A model generated the notes under the pieces. It was not told the origin of the DNA. It saw only the letters and a list, made by a program, of their open reading frames with translations, and did not search any database. Positions 37,538 to 46,620 of a stretch of 64,000 nt of DNA are shown here, one piece after another. Source of the stretch: Sphaerimonospora thailandensis (GTDB taxonomy: Bacteria; Actinomycetota; Actinomycetes; Streptosporangiales; Streptosporangiaceae). The stretch covers positions 36,831 through 100,830 of the forward strand of contig NZ_BOOG01000026.1 of the NCBI RefSeq assembly GCF_016863115.1, read 5' to 3'. The position numbers were made by a program, and so were the translations under genes. The stretch's first letter is position 1. Every line of letters begins with the position of its first letter.

Positions 37538-39652
37538 GTGCTCTGGGTAGCGATAATCGGGCTCGTCATGACCGCTGTCGCGGTCGCCTTGGCCGGACGC
37601 CGCGTGCTGTTCCTCTTCCGGCTCGCCACCAGCGGTCAGCCCGCCCCGGAGCGGATCGAGCACGCCAAGGCGAACGTGGGCACCGAGATCAAGACCCAGT
37701 TGGTGGAGGTCTTCGGGCAGCGGAAGCTGCTGAAGTGGACGCCGTCCGGCACCGCGCACTTCTTCGTGATGTGGGCGTTCTTCATCCTGGCCTCGGTCTA
37801 TCTGGAGGCGTACGGCGCGCTGATCAAGGGTGCGATCACCGGGACGCCCGACTTCCACATCCCGATCATCGGCACCTGGCCGGTTCTGGGATTCCTGCAG
37901 GACTTCATCGCGGTCGCCTGTCTGCTGGGCCTGGTCGCCTTCACCGCCATCCGGCTCAAGAACTCGCCGAAGAAGCTGGGCCGCGACTCCCGGTTCGCCG
38001 GTTCCCACCTGGGCGGCGCCTGGCTCACCCTGTTCATGATCTTCAATGTGATCTGGACGCTGTTCCTCGCCCGTGGCGCGGCGGTCAACACCGGGAACTT
38101 CCCGTACAAGTCGGGGGCCTTCGCCTCTGAGGCGGTCGCCAAGATCCTGCCGCAGGGGGAGACCGCGGCGGAGGTGCTGGAGGGCGTCGGCCTGCTGCTG
38201 CACATCGGCGTCATGCTGGTGTTCCTGGTCCTGGTGGTGAACTCCAAGCACCTGCACATCTTCACCGCGCCGCTGAACGTGCTGTTCTCCCGCCGCCCGG
38301 ACGGGCTCGGCGCGGCGCAGCCGATGCGCAGCAACGGCAAGGAGCTGGACTTCGAGGAGGCCGACCCCGACGTCGACGTCTTCGGCCGCGGCAAGATCAC
38401 CGACACCACGTGGAAGGGCTTCCTCGACTTCTACACCTGCACCGAGTGCGGCCGCTGCCAGTCGCAGTGCCCGGCGTGGAACACCGGTAAGCCGCTGTCG
38501 CCCAAGATGCTCATCCTCGACCAGCGTGACCACGCGCTGGCGGCCGCGCCGTACCTGCTGGCGGGTGAGGAGGCGCGGGCCGGCTTCGGCGAGGACGTGC
38601 TGGCGCTGCTGGACAAGCCACTGGTGGCCGAGGACGGGGTCATCCACCCCGACGTGCTGTGGTCGTGCACCAACTGCGGCGCGTGCGTGGAGCAGTGCCC
38701 GGTGGACATCGAGCACATCGACCACATCCTGGACATGCGCCGCTACCAGGTGATGATCGAGTCGTCCTTCCCCTCCGAGGCGGGCGTCATGCTCAAGAAC
38801 CTCGAGAACAAGGGCAACCCGTGGGGCATGTCCGAGATGAAGCGGGCCGAGTGGATCGAAGAACTGGACTTCGAGGTCCCGATCGTCGACGAGAAGATGC
38901 CCGAGGACACCGAGTACCTGTTCTGGGTGGGCTGCGCCGGCGCGCTGGAGGACCGGGCCAAGAAGACCACCAAGGCGGTCGCCGAGCTGCTGCACATCGC
39001 GGGCGTCAGGTTCGGCGTGCTCGGCCCGATGGAGGCCTGCACCGGTGACCCGGCCCGCCGGCTGGGCATGGAGTTCCTGTTCAACATGCTCGCCCAGCAG
39101 AACATCGAGACCCTCAACGAGGCCGGGGTCAAGAAGATCGTGGCCACCTGCCCGCACTGCTTCAACACCCTGGCCAACGAGTACCCGCAGCTCGGCGGCA
39201 CCTATGAGGTCATCCATCACACCCAGCTGCTGGCCCACCTGGTCGAGGAGGGGAAGCTCACCCCGATCACCCCGATCGAGGAGAAGATCACCTACCACGA
39301 CCCCTGCTTCCTGGGCCGGCACAACAAGGTGTACTCCCAGCCGCGCGACATCATGGCCAAGGTCCCCGGCGTCCAGACGCAGGAGATGCACCGTCACAAG
39401 GACCGCGGCTTCTGCTGCGGCGCCGGCGGCGCCCGCATGTGGATGGAGGAGCGGATCGGCAAGCGCATCAACACCGAGCGGGTGGACGAGGCGCTGACCA
39501 CCGACCCGGACACCGTCTCCACGGCCTGCCCGTTCTGCCTGGTCATGCTCGGCGACGCGATCAACGAGAAGAAGAACGCCGGCGAGGCCAAGGAGACCCT
39601 CGAGGTCGTGGACGTCGCGCAGCTCCTGATCAAGTCCATCAAGGGAGCCTAA
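37538..39652 (+). CDS. Membrane iron-sulfur oxidoreductase, EtfD/HdrD-like
   Basis: A 704-residue protein joining an N-terminal domain of about five membrane helices (NarI-like, residues 1-250) to two [4Fe-4S] motifs (CTECGRCQSQCP and CTNCGACVEQCP) and two CCG domains (CTGDPARR...CPHC and CCGAGGARMW...CPFC). This architecture matches mycobacterial Rv0338c/EtfD, which passes electrons from ETF of fatty-acid oxidation to menaquinone; equivalence is inferred. The GTG at 37538 has GGGGAGG six bases upstream. The TetR gene just before it may regulate it. No etfAB lies in the window. Confidence 0.88.
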   Translation: MLWVAIIGLVMTAVAVALAGRRVLFLFRLATSGQPAPERIEHAKANVGTEIKTQLVEVFGQRKLLKWTPSGTAHFFVMWAFFILASVYLEAYGALIKGAITGTPDFHIPIIGTWPVLGFLQDFIAVACLLGLVAFTAIRLKNSPKKLGRDSRFAGSHLGGAWLTLFMIFNVIWTLFLARGAAVNTGNFPYKSGAFASEAVAKILPQGETAAEVLEGVGLLLHIGVMLVFLVLVVNSKHLHIFTAPLNVLFSRRPDGLGAAQPMRSNGKELDFEEADPDVDVFGRGKITDTTWKGFLDFYTCTECGRCQSQCPAWNTGKPLSPKMLILDQRDHALAAAPYLLAGEEARAGFGEDVLALLDKPLVAEDGVIHPDVLWSCTNCGACVEQCPVDIEHIDHILDMRRYQVMIESSFPSEAGVMLKNLENKGNPWGMSEMKRAEWIEELDFEVPIVDEKMPEDTEYLFWVGCAGALEDRAKKTTKAVAELLHIAGVRFGVLGPMEACTGDPARRLGMEFLFNMLAQQNIETLNEAGVKKIVATCPHCFNTLANEYPQLGGTYEVIHHTQLLAHLVEEGKLTPITPIEEKITYHDPCFLGRHNKVYSQPRDIMAKVPGVQTQEMHRHKDRGFCCGAGGARMWMEERIGKRINTERVDEALTTDPDTVSTACPFCLVMLGDAINEKKNAGEAKETLEVVDVAQLLIKSIKGA

Positions 39653-39810
39653 CGATTCTTTGCGGAAAATATGCACTATTTGTAGATGTAGTGTGTCAAT
39701 CCGCGAGAAAGTGGAGATTTGCCGATGACGGCGACAAAGTCTTTCTCCACATAACAGGAAAATCACGGTAACCTCAACGTTGGCTCAATCGACGGGGAGG
39801 GGGCTGGACA

Positions 39811-40722
39811 GTGCGCTCGGCAACGGGGTTGACGGGATTGGTCGTCACCGACGCGGAGGTCACACTGGCCGACGTCCTCTCCCTGCGGATCGCCGCCGAG
39901 GAACCGCTGTCCGACGGCACCCTGCTCGTCCTGCGCCAGCGGGGCACCGGAGCGGAACGCCGGGTGACGCTGGGTTCTCCGGCGGCCGGGCCGGCGTCGG
40001 GCCCGCGAGGAAGCGGCGGGCGGACGCGGGACGCGAGCGTCGCGGTCTCGCTCGCGCCGCTGGCGCTCACCCCGGGCCGGTGGGACGCCTACCTGCAGCA
40101 GGGCGACTCCCGCACCAGGATCCGGAGCGCCGATCCGGGCTTCTCACTCGACCGACTCGACGCCTATGCGCTGGGGCTGCGGACGATGGCCTACCGCACC
40201 TACCGCACCCGCAACGGCTTCCTGGCCATCAAGATCGACCGGGCGGAGCCGATCGCCGACGTTCGGGCGGTGTGGTTCCGGGAGGGGCGGTTCGAGGTGA
40301 CCGGCCTGCTCGCCTACACCGGCCTCGGTGACGACGATCAGCATCACCGGGCGCGGCTCACCTTGCGCCTCGCGGCCGAGCCGGACGGTACGGCGCTGGC
40401 CTCCCTCGGCGAGGAGGCGGAACGGGCCGATGCGGCGGGAGACGCCCCCGGCATAGTCGTCGCGGCCACCGTCCACGGTGTCCGCTTCCACGCCGCGCTG
40501 TCGCTGTGCGACGTGCTCGCCGCCACCCCGGACGGACAGGGTGTGTGGGTGCCGTACATGGACGTCGACGGGATGGGCCGCCGGCTGCCGCTCGGTGCCC
40601 GGCTCGACGACGTCGAGGGCAAGCGCCGCCGGATCCACTACCCCCACGCCCTGATGGACGGCGTTCCCATCAGGCCGGCCTTCACCAAGGACGACGAGTT
40701 GCGGCTTGAGGTGGGAGCGTGA
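39811..40722 (+). CDS. Uncharacterised protein paired with a glycosyltransferase
   Basis: A 303-residue protein, soluble and beta-rich by appearance, with no motif I recognise. GGGAGG lies before the GTG at 39811, and its stop overlaps the following glycosyltransferase start (GTGA), so the pair is translationally coupled. A repeating pattern of ALTPGRWDAYLQQ and RTYRTRNGFLAIK suggests a carbohydrate-related beta-sandwich of the kind seen with teichoic-acid enzymes, but this is a guess. Confidence 0.7.
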   Translation: MRSATGLTGLVVTDAEVTLADVLSLRIAAEEPLSDGTLLVLRQRGTGAERRVTLGSPAAGPASGPRGSGGRTRDASVAVSLAPLALTPGRWDAYLQQGDSRTRIRSADPGFSLDRLDAYALGLRTMAYRTYRTRNGFLAIKIDRAEPIADVRAVWFREGRFEVTGLLAYTGLGDDDQHHRARLTLRLAAEPDGTALASLGEEAERADAAGDAPGIVVAATVHGVRFHAALSLCDVLAATPDGQGVWVPYMDVDGMGRRLPLGARLDDVEGKRRRIHYPHALMDGVPIRPAFTKDDELRLEVGA

Positions 40723-41795
40723 AGATCACCTTCCTGGTTCCCTCGGCGTACGGCATGCGCGGCGATGTCCGCGCCATCCTGAACCTCGCGGGAGAGCTCG
40801 CCGTGCGGCACGAGGTGGAGGTGGTGAGCGTACGGCGGACCAGGGAGACGCCCTTCTTCCCCGTCGATCGCCGGGTGACCCTGCGGTGGCTCGTGGACGT
40901 CCGCCCCCGTGCCCGCAGGCTGCTGCCGCGTGGGCAGATGCGTACCGAGGTCGCGCTGTGGCGGATGTTGCGAGGGCTGCGCAGCGATGTGCTGGTGACC
41001 GCCCGGCCGACGCTGAGCGTCCAGGCCGCCCGCTACGCGCCGCGGCACGTCGTCCGCATCGCGCGCGAGTGGACCAGGCCGGCCGTACCGGCCCCCGTCC
41101 AGCGCTTCTACCCGCGCCTGGACGCGGTCGTGACCAGCACCGAAAGCGGCCGGGAGGAGTGGGCCCGCCTGCTTGAGGACGAACTGTCCGTCCATGTCAT
41201 CCAGGACGCGCTCCCGGCGGCACCGTGGCCGCGCTCGCGAATGGACAACCGAATCGTCAGCGCCGGCGGCCGGTTGGTGCCGGGCAAGGCGTACGACCGG
41301 TTGATCCGCGCGTTCGCGATCGTCGCGGACAAGCGCCCTGACTGGAGGCTGCGGCTCTATGGAGGCGGGCCCGAGGAACGGCGGCTGCGTGCCCTGGTCC
41401 GGGAACTCGAACTGCACAACCACGTCTATTTCATGGGAGTCACGCCGGACCTGCCGGGCGAGTTCGCCAAGGCGTCCATCATCGCGGTGCCGTCCCGGCA
41501 GGAGGTGCTCGGCATGGCGGTGATCGAGGCCCTGAGCTGCGGAGTGCCGATCGTCGGCTTCGACGGGCCGCGTGGCCCGAGCGGCTTCCTCCGCCCAGGA
41601 CTGGACAGCGTGCTGGTCCCCGAGGGCGACGACGAGATCGAGTCGTACGCCGGGGCGCTGCTCGGGCTCGTCGACGACGAGCGCCGCCGCATGTCGCTCG
41701 CCGCGGGTGCGCTGGATTCCGCCTCGACGTACGCCGCGCCCGGCGTCGCGGGCCGCTGGCAGGAGTTGATGTACGGCCTGCGCTCCCGGGAGTAG
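40719..41795 (+). CDS. Family 4 glycosyltransferase (GT-B)
   Basis: A 358-residue cytoplasmic glycosyltransferase. The N-terminal Rossmann half starts MKITFLVPSAYGMRGDVRA; the C-terminal half has SAGGRLVPGKAYDRLIRAF, LYGGGPEE and the EX7E motif in RQEVLGMAVIEALSCGVPIVG. It is coupled to the preceding uncharacterised gene. Acceptor and donor are unknown; a cell-surface polysaccharide is the likely product. Confidence 0.9.
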   Translation: MKITFLVPSAYGMRGDVRAILNLAGELAVRHEVEVVSVRRTRETPFFPVDRRVTLRWLVDVRPRARRLLPRGQMRTEVALWRMLRGLRSDVLVTARPTLSVQAARYAPRHVVRIAREWTRPAVPAPVQRFYPRLDAVVTSTESGREEWARLLEDELSVHVIQDALPAAPWPRSRMDNRIVSAGGRLVPGKAYDRLIRAFAIVADKRPDWRLRLYGGGPEERRLRALVRELELHNHVYFMGVTPDLPGEFAKASIIAVPSRQEVLGMAVIEALSCGVPIVGFDGPRGPSGFLRPGLDSVLVPEGDDEIESYAGALLGLVDDERRRMSLAAGALDSASTYAAPGVAGRWQELMYGLRSRE

Positions 41796-41840
41796 GACGA
41801 CGTCGCCGAGGCGCCGATGAACGGCGACCGGGGTGCTCCA

Positions 41841-41857
41841 ATACGGGGGGGCGGTAT
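41841..41857 (+). promoter_or_regulatory. CsoR-type operator before csoR
   Basis: ATAC and GTAT flank a G-rich centre (ATACGGGGGGGCGGTAT), as in operators of CsoR/RcnR-family repressors. It sits 9 bases before the csoR start and overlaps a TATCCT -10-like element, suggesting autoregulation. Confidence 0.7.
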
Positions 41858-41866
41858 CCTGGACAT

Positions 41867-42148
41867 ATGCACGGGTACAGCGCGGACAAGCAGGCGTACC
41901 TCACCCGCCTACGCCGAATCGAAGGCCAGATCCGAGGGCTACAGCGGATGGTCGAGGAGGACGCCTACTGCATCGACATCCTCACCCAGGTCTCAGCGGC
42001 CACCCGCGCCCTGCAGGCGGTGGCGCTCGGACTGTTGGAGGACCACATCGGACACTGCGTGGCGGAGGCCGTGAGCAACGGCGGGCCTCAGGCCGAGGAG
42101 AAGGTGAAGGAGGCCTCGGCCGCCATCGCCCGCCTCGTCCGATCCTGA
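41867..42148 (+). CDS. csoR: Metal-sensing repressor of the CsoR/FrmR family
   Basis: A 93-residue helical repressor (DUF156). The Cu(I)-binding triad of CsoR is present: C35 in DAYCIDIL and H60/C64 in DHIGHCV. The N-terminus RLRRIEGQIRGLQRMVEED is typical. Copper binding is the likeliest, though sulfur-sensing CstR relatives share part of the motif. No copper ATPase or chaperone lies nearby, so its targets are elsewhere. Confidence 0.92.
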   Translation: MHGYSADKQAYLTRLRRIEGQIRGLQRMVEEDAYCIDILTQVSAATRALQAVALGLLEDHIGHCVAEAVSNGGPQAEEKVKEASAAIARLVRS

Positions 42149-42240
42149 ACCAGCCGGATCCTGAGCTGTTCCGGTCCCGAGCTGTTCCGATCCTGCCCGG
42201 CGGGTGGAAACGCGAACGGGGGGACCTTAGCCGTCAGGCC

Positions 42241-42270
42241 ATCCCGGGCTCCCTGCGAAGAGCCCGGGAT
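42241..42270. terminator. Hairpin between csoR and a small convergent gene
   Basis: ATCCCGGGCTC and GAGCCCGGGAT form a perfect 11-bp stem with an eight-base loop. It serves two convergent genes. Confidence 0.82.
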
Positions 42271-42284
42271 CGGCTCCGATGTCT

Positions 42285-42446
42285 TCAGTGGCTCGCCGAA
42301 GTCCGCAACCCCAGCGCGTTGTCGAGCTCTTCCAAGGTCAGTCGGTCGTCCGCGATGTTCACGGCCTCCAGCACCTCGGCGTAGAGCGCGATCTCGTCCA
42401 ACGCGACACGGTCATGGACCCGAGAGTCCAGGTCGTCGTGCCCCAC
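42285..42446 (-). CDS. Small conserved actinobacterial-type protein
   Basis: A 53-residue protein, acidic and helical: SRVHDRVALDEIALYAEVLEAVNIAD and LTLEELDNALGLR. This pattern of a short alpha-helical protein ending in LTxEELDxALG occurs in many actinobacteria without known function. GTG 42446 is chosen because AAGGAAGGA lies upstream; a longer start would add 12 Gly/Asp-rich residues. Confidence 0.7.
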   Translation of the reverse strand: MGHDDLDSRVHDRVALDEIALYAEVLEAVNIADDRLTLEELDNALGLRTSASH

Positions 42447-42706
42447 CGCGTCGTCCTTCCTTCCGCAGCCCACACCCATCACGAGGTTACGTCTGGGTAC
42501 CTTTCCGGGACATGGCCCATCGGGACCATTCCGCCAGGCATCCTCTGTCCCCGAATGACCATTTCCGTGATATTGGGATCACGATTTGGTGAAACGGTTG
42601 GTGATGGTGGGAAAGGGTTGCTAAAGCGGGGTAAGGCGGAAATATCACCAGGTCGAGATCTCGGCGCCGATGGCTGGGGCGTGTCTGTGACGTGACTACC
42701 GCGTGT

Positions 42707-44107
42707 CTACGGCTCTGTCGGCATCGGGGGGAGTGGATCGTCCCGCTCGTGGATCAGGCACTGGACGACCGCCCGGCAGACGGCGAAGCCGTTCGACGGC
42801 ATGGACATGCCGGTGAGCCGGCACCAGGCCAGTCCGGTGGCGTACGCCGATCCCAGGAGCGCGGCCGAGGTGTTCCGGTCGGGGGGAAGGAACGCGATCG
42901 GGAGGGCGCCGTTTCGCGGCCAGCACCCGCGCAACGGATGCCACGGGTCCGAAAGCGCGACATAGAGCGCGTTCCGCAACTCGTCGTCGATCCAGGGGTA
43001 GAGGCGCGCCACGATGTCGGCGGTGCCGGAGGCGCCGGGCGCCCAGTACGGCTCCGTCGTGCCGCAGACCCCCGCCACGTCAGCGGCGACCAGCGCCGCC
43101 GCTGTCGTCCTCGGGTCCATTCCCCTCGGAGCCAGATAGCCGAGCGCCTCGACCATGTCGTACAGACTGTGCCGGAAGTGATCTCCGGGCGAGAGTTCGG
43201 GCAGCGTCGCCGCCGCCAGGTGCGGCGGGCAGCGTGCCAGCCAGGCCTGCCGTACGGCACCGGAGAGGAGAGCGTGGTGGTCGAGCCAGGGCTGCGTGGG
43301 CAGCGGTCCGACCATCGCGATCAGGGCGTCGGCCCGCGGGCGGAACCGGTCGTCCGCCCGCAGCACGGCCGCGGTTTCGGTGATCACGCTCGCCAGGTGG
43401 AGGCCGGCCTGCTCGGCTCCCGACCGCATCCGCTCCGCGTAGAGGGTGATGAGAGCGTCGAAGGAACCCATCGGCAGCCAGCGCACCCAGTCGTCTCCTG
43501 GGAGCGGCCGGGCGAGGAACTCGCCGAATGCCGACAGCAGCGCCTCGTTGCCGTCGAAGGCGGGAGCGTAGGCGCACCACATGATCGTGCCCCAGACGAC
43601 CGCGATCGTGCCGGCGACATCCCGGGCGAAGACCTCCCCGAAGCCCCCGGTCAGGGGAAAGTCGTCGAGTGGCACGCCCCGATGGGTTTTGATCAGCATC
43701 CGGATCCCGTCGGTGACCTCGTGGGGCACGTCGGGACCTACGAACGCCTGAGTGGATCCGCGGTCGTAGGCGAAGTCGGGACCAGTCGGGATCAGCTGGG
43801 ACGGCAGCGGCGAGGCCAGAGCTCCCAGTGTTCCCAGTGCTCCCGGTGTCCCGGGTGCTCCCGGCCGGGCGGCCGACCGGATGGCGGGATGTGACGGGGG
43901 AGCGGACAGGTGCCAGCGGCCGTCGGCCTGGTCGAGCCGGTACCATCGGGCGTGCGCGCCGAACAGCCATCGTGAGCCGTCTGGAGCGGTCAGGACACGC
44001 TGGGCGATGGCCTGGGCCTTCGCGACCGGCGGAAGCATGACCCAGCGCGGATCATCGACGATGGCGCGAACATCCTGTTCGGTCGCCGCGAACCCATCCC
44101 ACCACAC
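42707..44107 (-). CDS. Uncharacterised protein, about 466 residues
   Basis: A large cytoplasmic protein with no recognised domain. The first 90 residues (VWWDGFAATEQDVRAIVDDPRWVMLPPVAKAQ...) look like a small module that reads a sample value (GSRWLFGAHARWYRLD), followed by an Ala/Gly/Pro repeat linker (GTPGALGTLGAL) and a helical domain rich in Trp, His and Cys. The start is uncertain: GTG 44107 is the best in-frame choice but has no good ribosome-binding site. It may be part of a lineage-specific family. It is divergent from the mannosyltransferase gene. Confidence 0.65.
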   Translation of the reverse strand: MWWDGFAATEQDVRAIVDDPRWVMLPPVAKAQAIAQRVLTAPDGSRWLFGAHARWYRLDQADGRWHLSAPPSHPAIRSAARPGAPGTPGALGTLGALASPLPSQLIPTGPDFAYDRGSTQAFVGPDVPHEVTDGIRMLIKTHRGVPLDDFPLTGGFGEVFARDVAGTIAVVWGTIMWCAYAPAFDGNEALLSAFGEFLARPLPGDDWVRWLPMGSFDALITLYAERMRSGAEQAGLHLASVITETAAVLRADDRFRPRADALIAMVGPLPTQPWLDHHALLSGAVRQAWLARCPPHLAAATLPELSPGDHFRHSLYDMVEALGYLAPRGMDPRTTAAALVAADVAGVCGTTEPYWAPGASGTADIVARLYPWIDDELRNALYVALSDPWHPLRGCWPRNGALPIAFLPPDRNTSAALLGSAYATGLAWCRLTGMSMPSNGFAVCRAVVQCLIHERDDPLPPMPTEP

Positions 44108-44249
44108 GCGGCCATGGTAGTTCCGTCCTGCAAGTCTCAGCTGTTGCGACGGATGACCTGCCTGAACGCACAAGTCGGCGGAAACCGGTCACAATCGCGA
44201 CCGTCAACCCCTTGGCATTACCCATTTCCACCGTATGGAATAGGCGATC

Positions 44250-45515
44250 GTGACCGAGTTTCAGCGCACCGCGCCCGAGCAAGAGCCCGAGCAGGAGATG
44301 GCGCCGGACAGCACTGTGCCGGACAGCACGGCGACGGAAGGCACGGCTGACCGTGAGGGGGCGGCTGGCGGCGGGGCAGTGCGCCGGCTGCCCCGGCTGT
44401 CCCGGCTGTCGTCGCGGGTGCTCTCCCGCCCGGGTGACCGTACGGCCCTGCTCGTCTGGTTCTTCTGGCACGTCGCCGCGTACATCTACATGGTGTTGGC
44501 GGCCCCCGGTCGGACGGAGGATCCGATCCTCGACCGGCTGACGCCCTGGGACTCGGACAACTTCATCGCCATCGCCGCGTACGGATATGACGGTCCGCCG
44601 GACATGCCCGACGCGCCGAAGCTCACCGCCTTCTTCCCCGGCCTGCCGCTGCTCCTGCGCTACCTGCACGTGTTCGTCGATGACTGGAGTCTCGCCATCG
44701 TCCTGGTCTCGCTCGTCGCGAGCGCGGTCGTGGCGGTGGCGCTGTCACGGCTGAGCGAGTCGTACCGGGAGGGCAGCGGCGTCTGGACCGTGCTGGCGTT
44801 CTTCCTCAGCCCGTTCGCGGTGTTCATGCTCGCCGGGTACTCGGAGGCGCCGTTCCTCGCGCTGGCCATCCCCGCGTGGCTGCTGGCCCGCAGGGGCCGC
44901 TGGGAGGCCGCCGCCGTGTGCGCGGCTTTCGCGTCATGCGTCCGCATTTCCGGGCTCTTCCTCGCCCTCGGCCTGGCCGTACAGTTCCTTGTCGCGCGTA
45001 ACGGCCTGCGCGGCGCCGGCTGGCGCAAGATCCCGTGGCTGGCGCTGCCGGGGGTGCCGGTGCTGGCCTACATGCTCTACCTGTGGGGCCGTACGGGAGA
45101 CCCGATGGAGTGGAAGCGTGTCGAGGCGGAGTACTGGGGGCGGTACGCGGAGCTGCCCTGGACGGTGCTCAAGAACACCTGGCAGCGCTCGATTGAAGAT
45201 CCGGTAAGCCTGCAGACGTCCTATCGCGAGGAGATCCTGGCGGCGGCCGTGCTGGTGGCGCTGATCATCTGGCAGCTCGTACGTCGGCGGTGGGGGGCCT
45301 TCGCCTATCTCGCGCCGCAGGCCGTGGCGCTGCTCGCGATGTCGTCGTTCTACATGTCGGTGGGCCGGGCCTCACTGCTGTGGTGGCCGCTCTACCTGTC
45401 GGTCGGCATCGCCGGAGCTCGAAGGCCCTGGGTTTTCATGGCCTACCTGTCGGTCGCCGCACCGGTCATGGCAATCAATGTCGGAAATTTCACCACCGGT
45501 TCCTGGGTGGGTTGA
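44250..45515 (+). CDS. PIG-V-like integral membrane mannosyltransferase
   Basis: A 421-residue polytopic membrane protein with about nine helices. The catalytic DxD-like motif of PIG-V and GT-C enzymes is in WDSDNFIAIAAYGYD; the family stretch FFPGLPLLLRYL and AGYSEAPFLAL also fits. It should transfer mannose from polyprenyl-phosphate to an extracytoplasmic acceptor. The first 55 residues are a low-complexity cytoplasmic tail of Glu, Asp and Thr. The start GTG at 44250 has only a weak ribosome-binding site. Confidence 0.85.
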   Translation: MTEFQRTAPEQEPEQEMAPDSTVPDSTATEGTADREGAAGGGAVRRLPRLSRLSSRVLSRPGDRTALLVWFFWHVAAYIYMVLAAPGRTEDPILDRLTPWDSDNFIAIAAYGYDGPPDMPDAPKLTAFFPGLPLLLRYLHVFVDDWSLAIVLVSLVASAVVAVALSRLSESYREGSGVWTVLAFFLSPFAVFMLAGYSEAPFLALAIPAWLLARRGRWEAAAVCAAFASCVRISGLFLALGLAVQFLVARNGLRGAGWRKIPWLALPGVPVLAYMLYLWGRTGDPMEWKRVEAEYWGRYAELPWTVLKNTWQRSIEDPVSLQTSYREEILAAAVLVALIIWQLVRRRWGAFAYLAPQAVALLAMSSFYMSVGRASLLWWPLYLSVGIAGARRPWVFMAYLSVAAPVMAINVGNFTTGSWVG

Positions 45516-45540
45516 TCGATTTCTGGCTATGTCACCGGTT

Positions 45541-46620
45541 ATGGGGGGATATGTCGCTCATGACCGGGCCGGTTGGCCGGTGACGGTGGTGGCCGCCGGA
45601 TTCCTGGTCGTCTCGATGACGGTGGCCTGCACCGCGACCGCTGGACGAGTGGGCGTCCGGAAGAACGCCGAAAGCTCCGGAGACGCCGGCGACCGGACCG
45701 ACGGCAGCGCTGACGGCAGTGCTGACGGCGGCGCTGACGGCAGTGCTGATGGCACGGCCGACGGCGGGGCTGGGAGTGGGGCGGTTGCGGATGGGCATCG
45801 GGTGAACGTGCTGACCTACAACGTCTGCGCGACCGATAACCGGGACCGTACGTGTACCCGCGACCTGACCCGCGCGCGGCGAAAGGTGTGGGCGAGCCGG
45901 GTCGCCGGGTTGATCAGAAGCCGGAAGGTGGACGCGGCGTCGTTCACCGAGATGTGCTACGCCCAGGTGAGCCTGCTGAAGCGAGAGCTTCCGGACTACC
46001 GATTCGTGTGGTATGGCATAGCCCGGGGCGGCGGAGACAAATGCCGCCTGCTGTGGGGCGACCTGACCAGGAAGACGACACCTCCCGACGGGAAGCGCTT
46101 CGGTATGGCTCTGGCGTTGAAAGGCCGCATCCACGGATCTCCGCTGCGGCGGATGCTCAAGGTGGACCGTCCCCCGGCCGACAGGAGCGCCAAAATCCAT
46201 CCCCGTGGTCTGCTGTGTGCGCGAACAGTCATGGGAAAACGGCGCTCAGTGTCCTGCGTGACACACATTTCGGACACCGAGTCTCCCCGGCAGGTCGTCG
46301 ACCTCGTCGAACGTTACGCCGGTGGCAGGCCGGTGATCCTGAGTGGTGACTTCAACCGCCTGCCCGACGACCGTCAACTCGCCGCCGTGTACGGCCTCGG
46401 GCTGGGCGGCGGCGACTACACCGAGGTGGACGCCGCGCCGTACGGCAGGGCCGACGGGGGAGCCGCGCCCACGACGAGAGGCGGTCGCAAGATCGACTAC
46501 ATCTTCGCGAGCGAGAACGACTATCGGGCGATGGGCGCCCAAGTGATCAGGACGCGGCCCGAGCTCTCCGACCACAGGCCGCTGCTGGGAACACTCGTCA
46601 TGAAACCCCGTGTCCCATAG
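45541..46620 (+). CDS. Secreted endonuclease/exonuclease/phosphatase-family protein
   Basis: About 359 residues: an N-terminal hydrophobic segment ending in a cysteine (SMTVAC), an Asp/Gly/Ser/Ala repeat linker (DGSADGSADGGADGS), then an EEP domain with LTYNVC, FTEMCY, LSGDFNRLP, KIDYIF and SDHRPL. These hold the metal and catalytic His/Asp/Asn residues of the DNase I-like fold. It may be an anchored nuclease or phosphatase. The start is not certain (ATG 45529 or 45541). The 3' end overlaps the convergent gamma carbonic anhydrase gene by 23 bases. Confidence 0.86.
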   Translation: MGGYVAHDRAGWPVTVVAAGFLVVSMTVACTATAGRVGVRKNAESSGDAGDRTDGSADGSADGGADGSADGTADGGAGSGAVADGHRVNVLTYNVCATDNRDRTCTRDLTRARRKVWASRVAGLIRSRKVDAASFTEMCYAQVSLLKRELPDYRFVWYGIARGGGDKCRLLWGDLTRKTTPPDGKRFGMALALKGRIHGSPLRRMLKVDRPPADRSAKIHPRGLLCARTVMGKRRSVSCVTHISDTESPRQVVDLVERYAGGRPVILSGDFNRLPDDRQLAAVYGLGLGGGDYTEVDAAPYGRADGGAAPTTRGGRKIDYIFASENDYRAMGAQVIRTRPELSDHRPLLGTLVMKPRVP

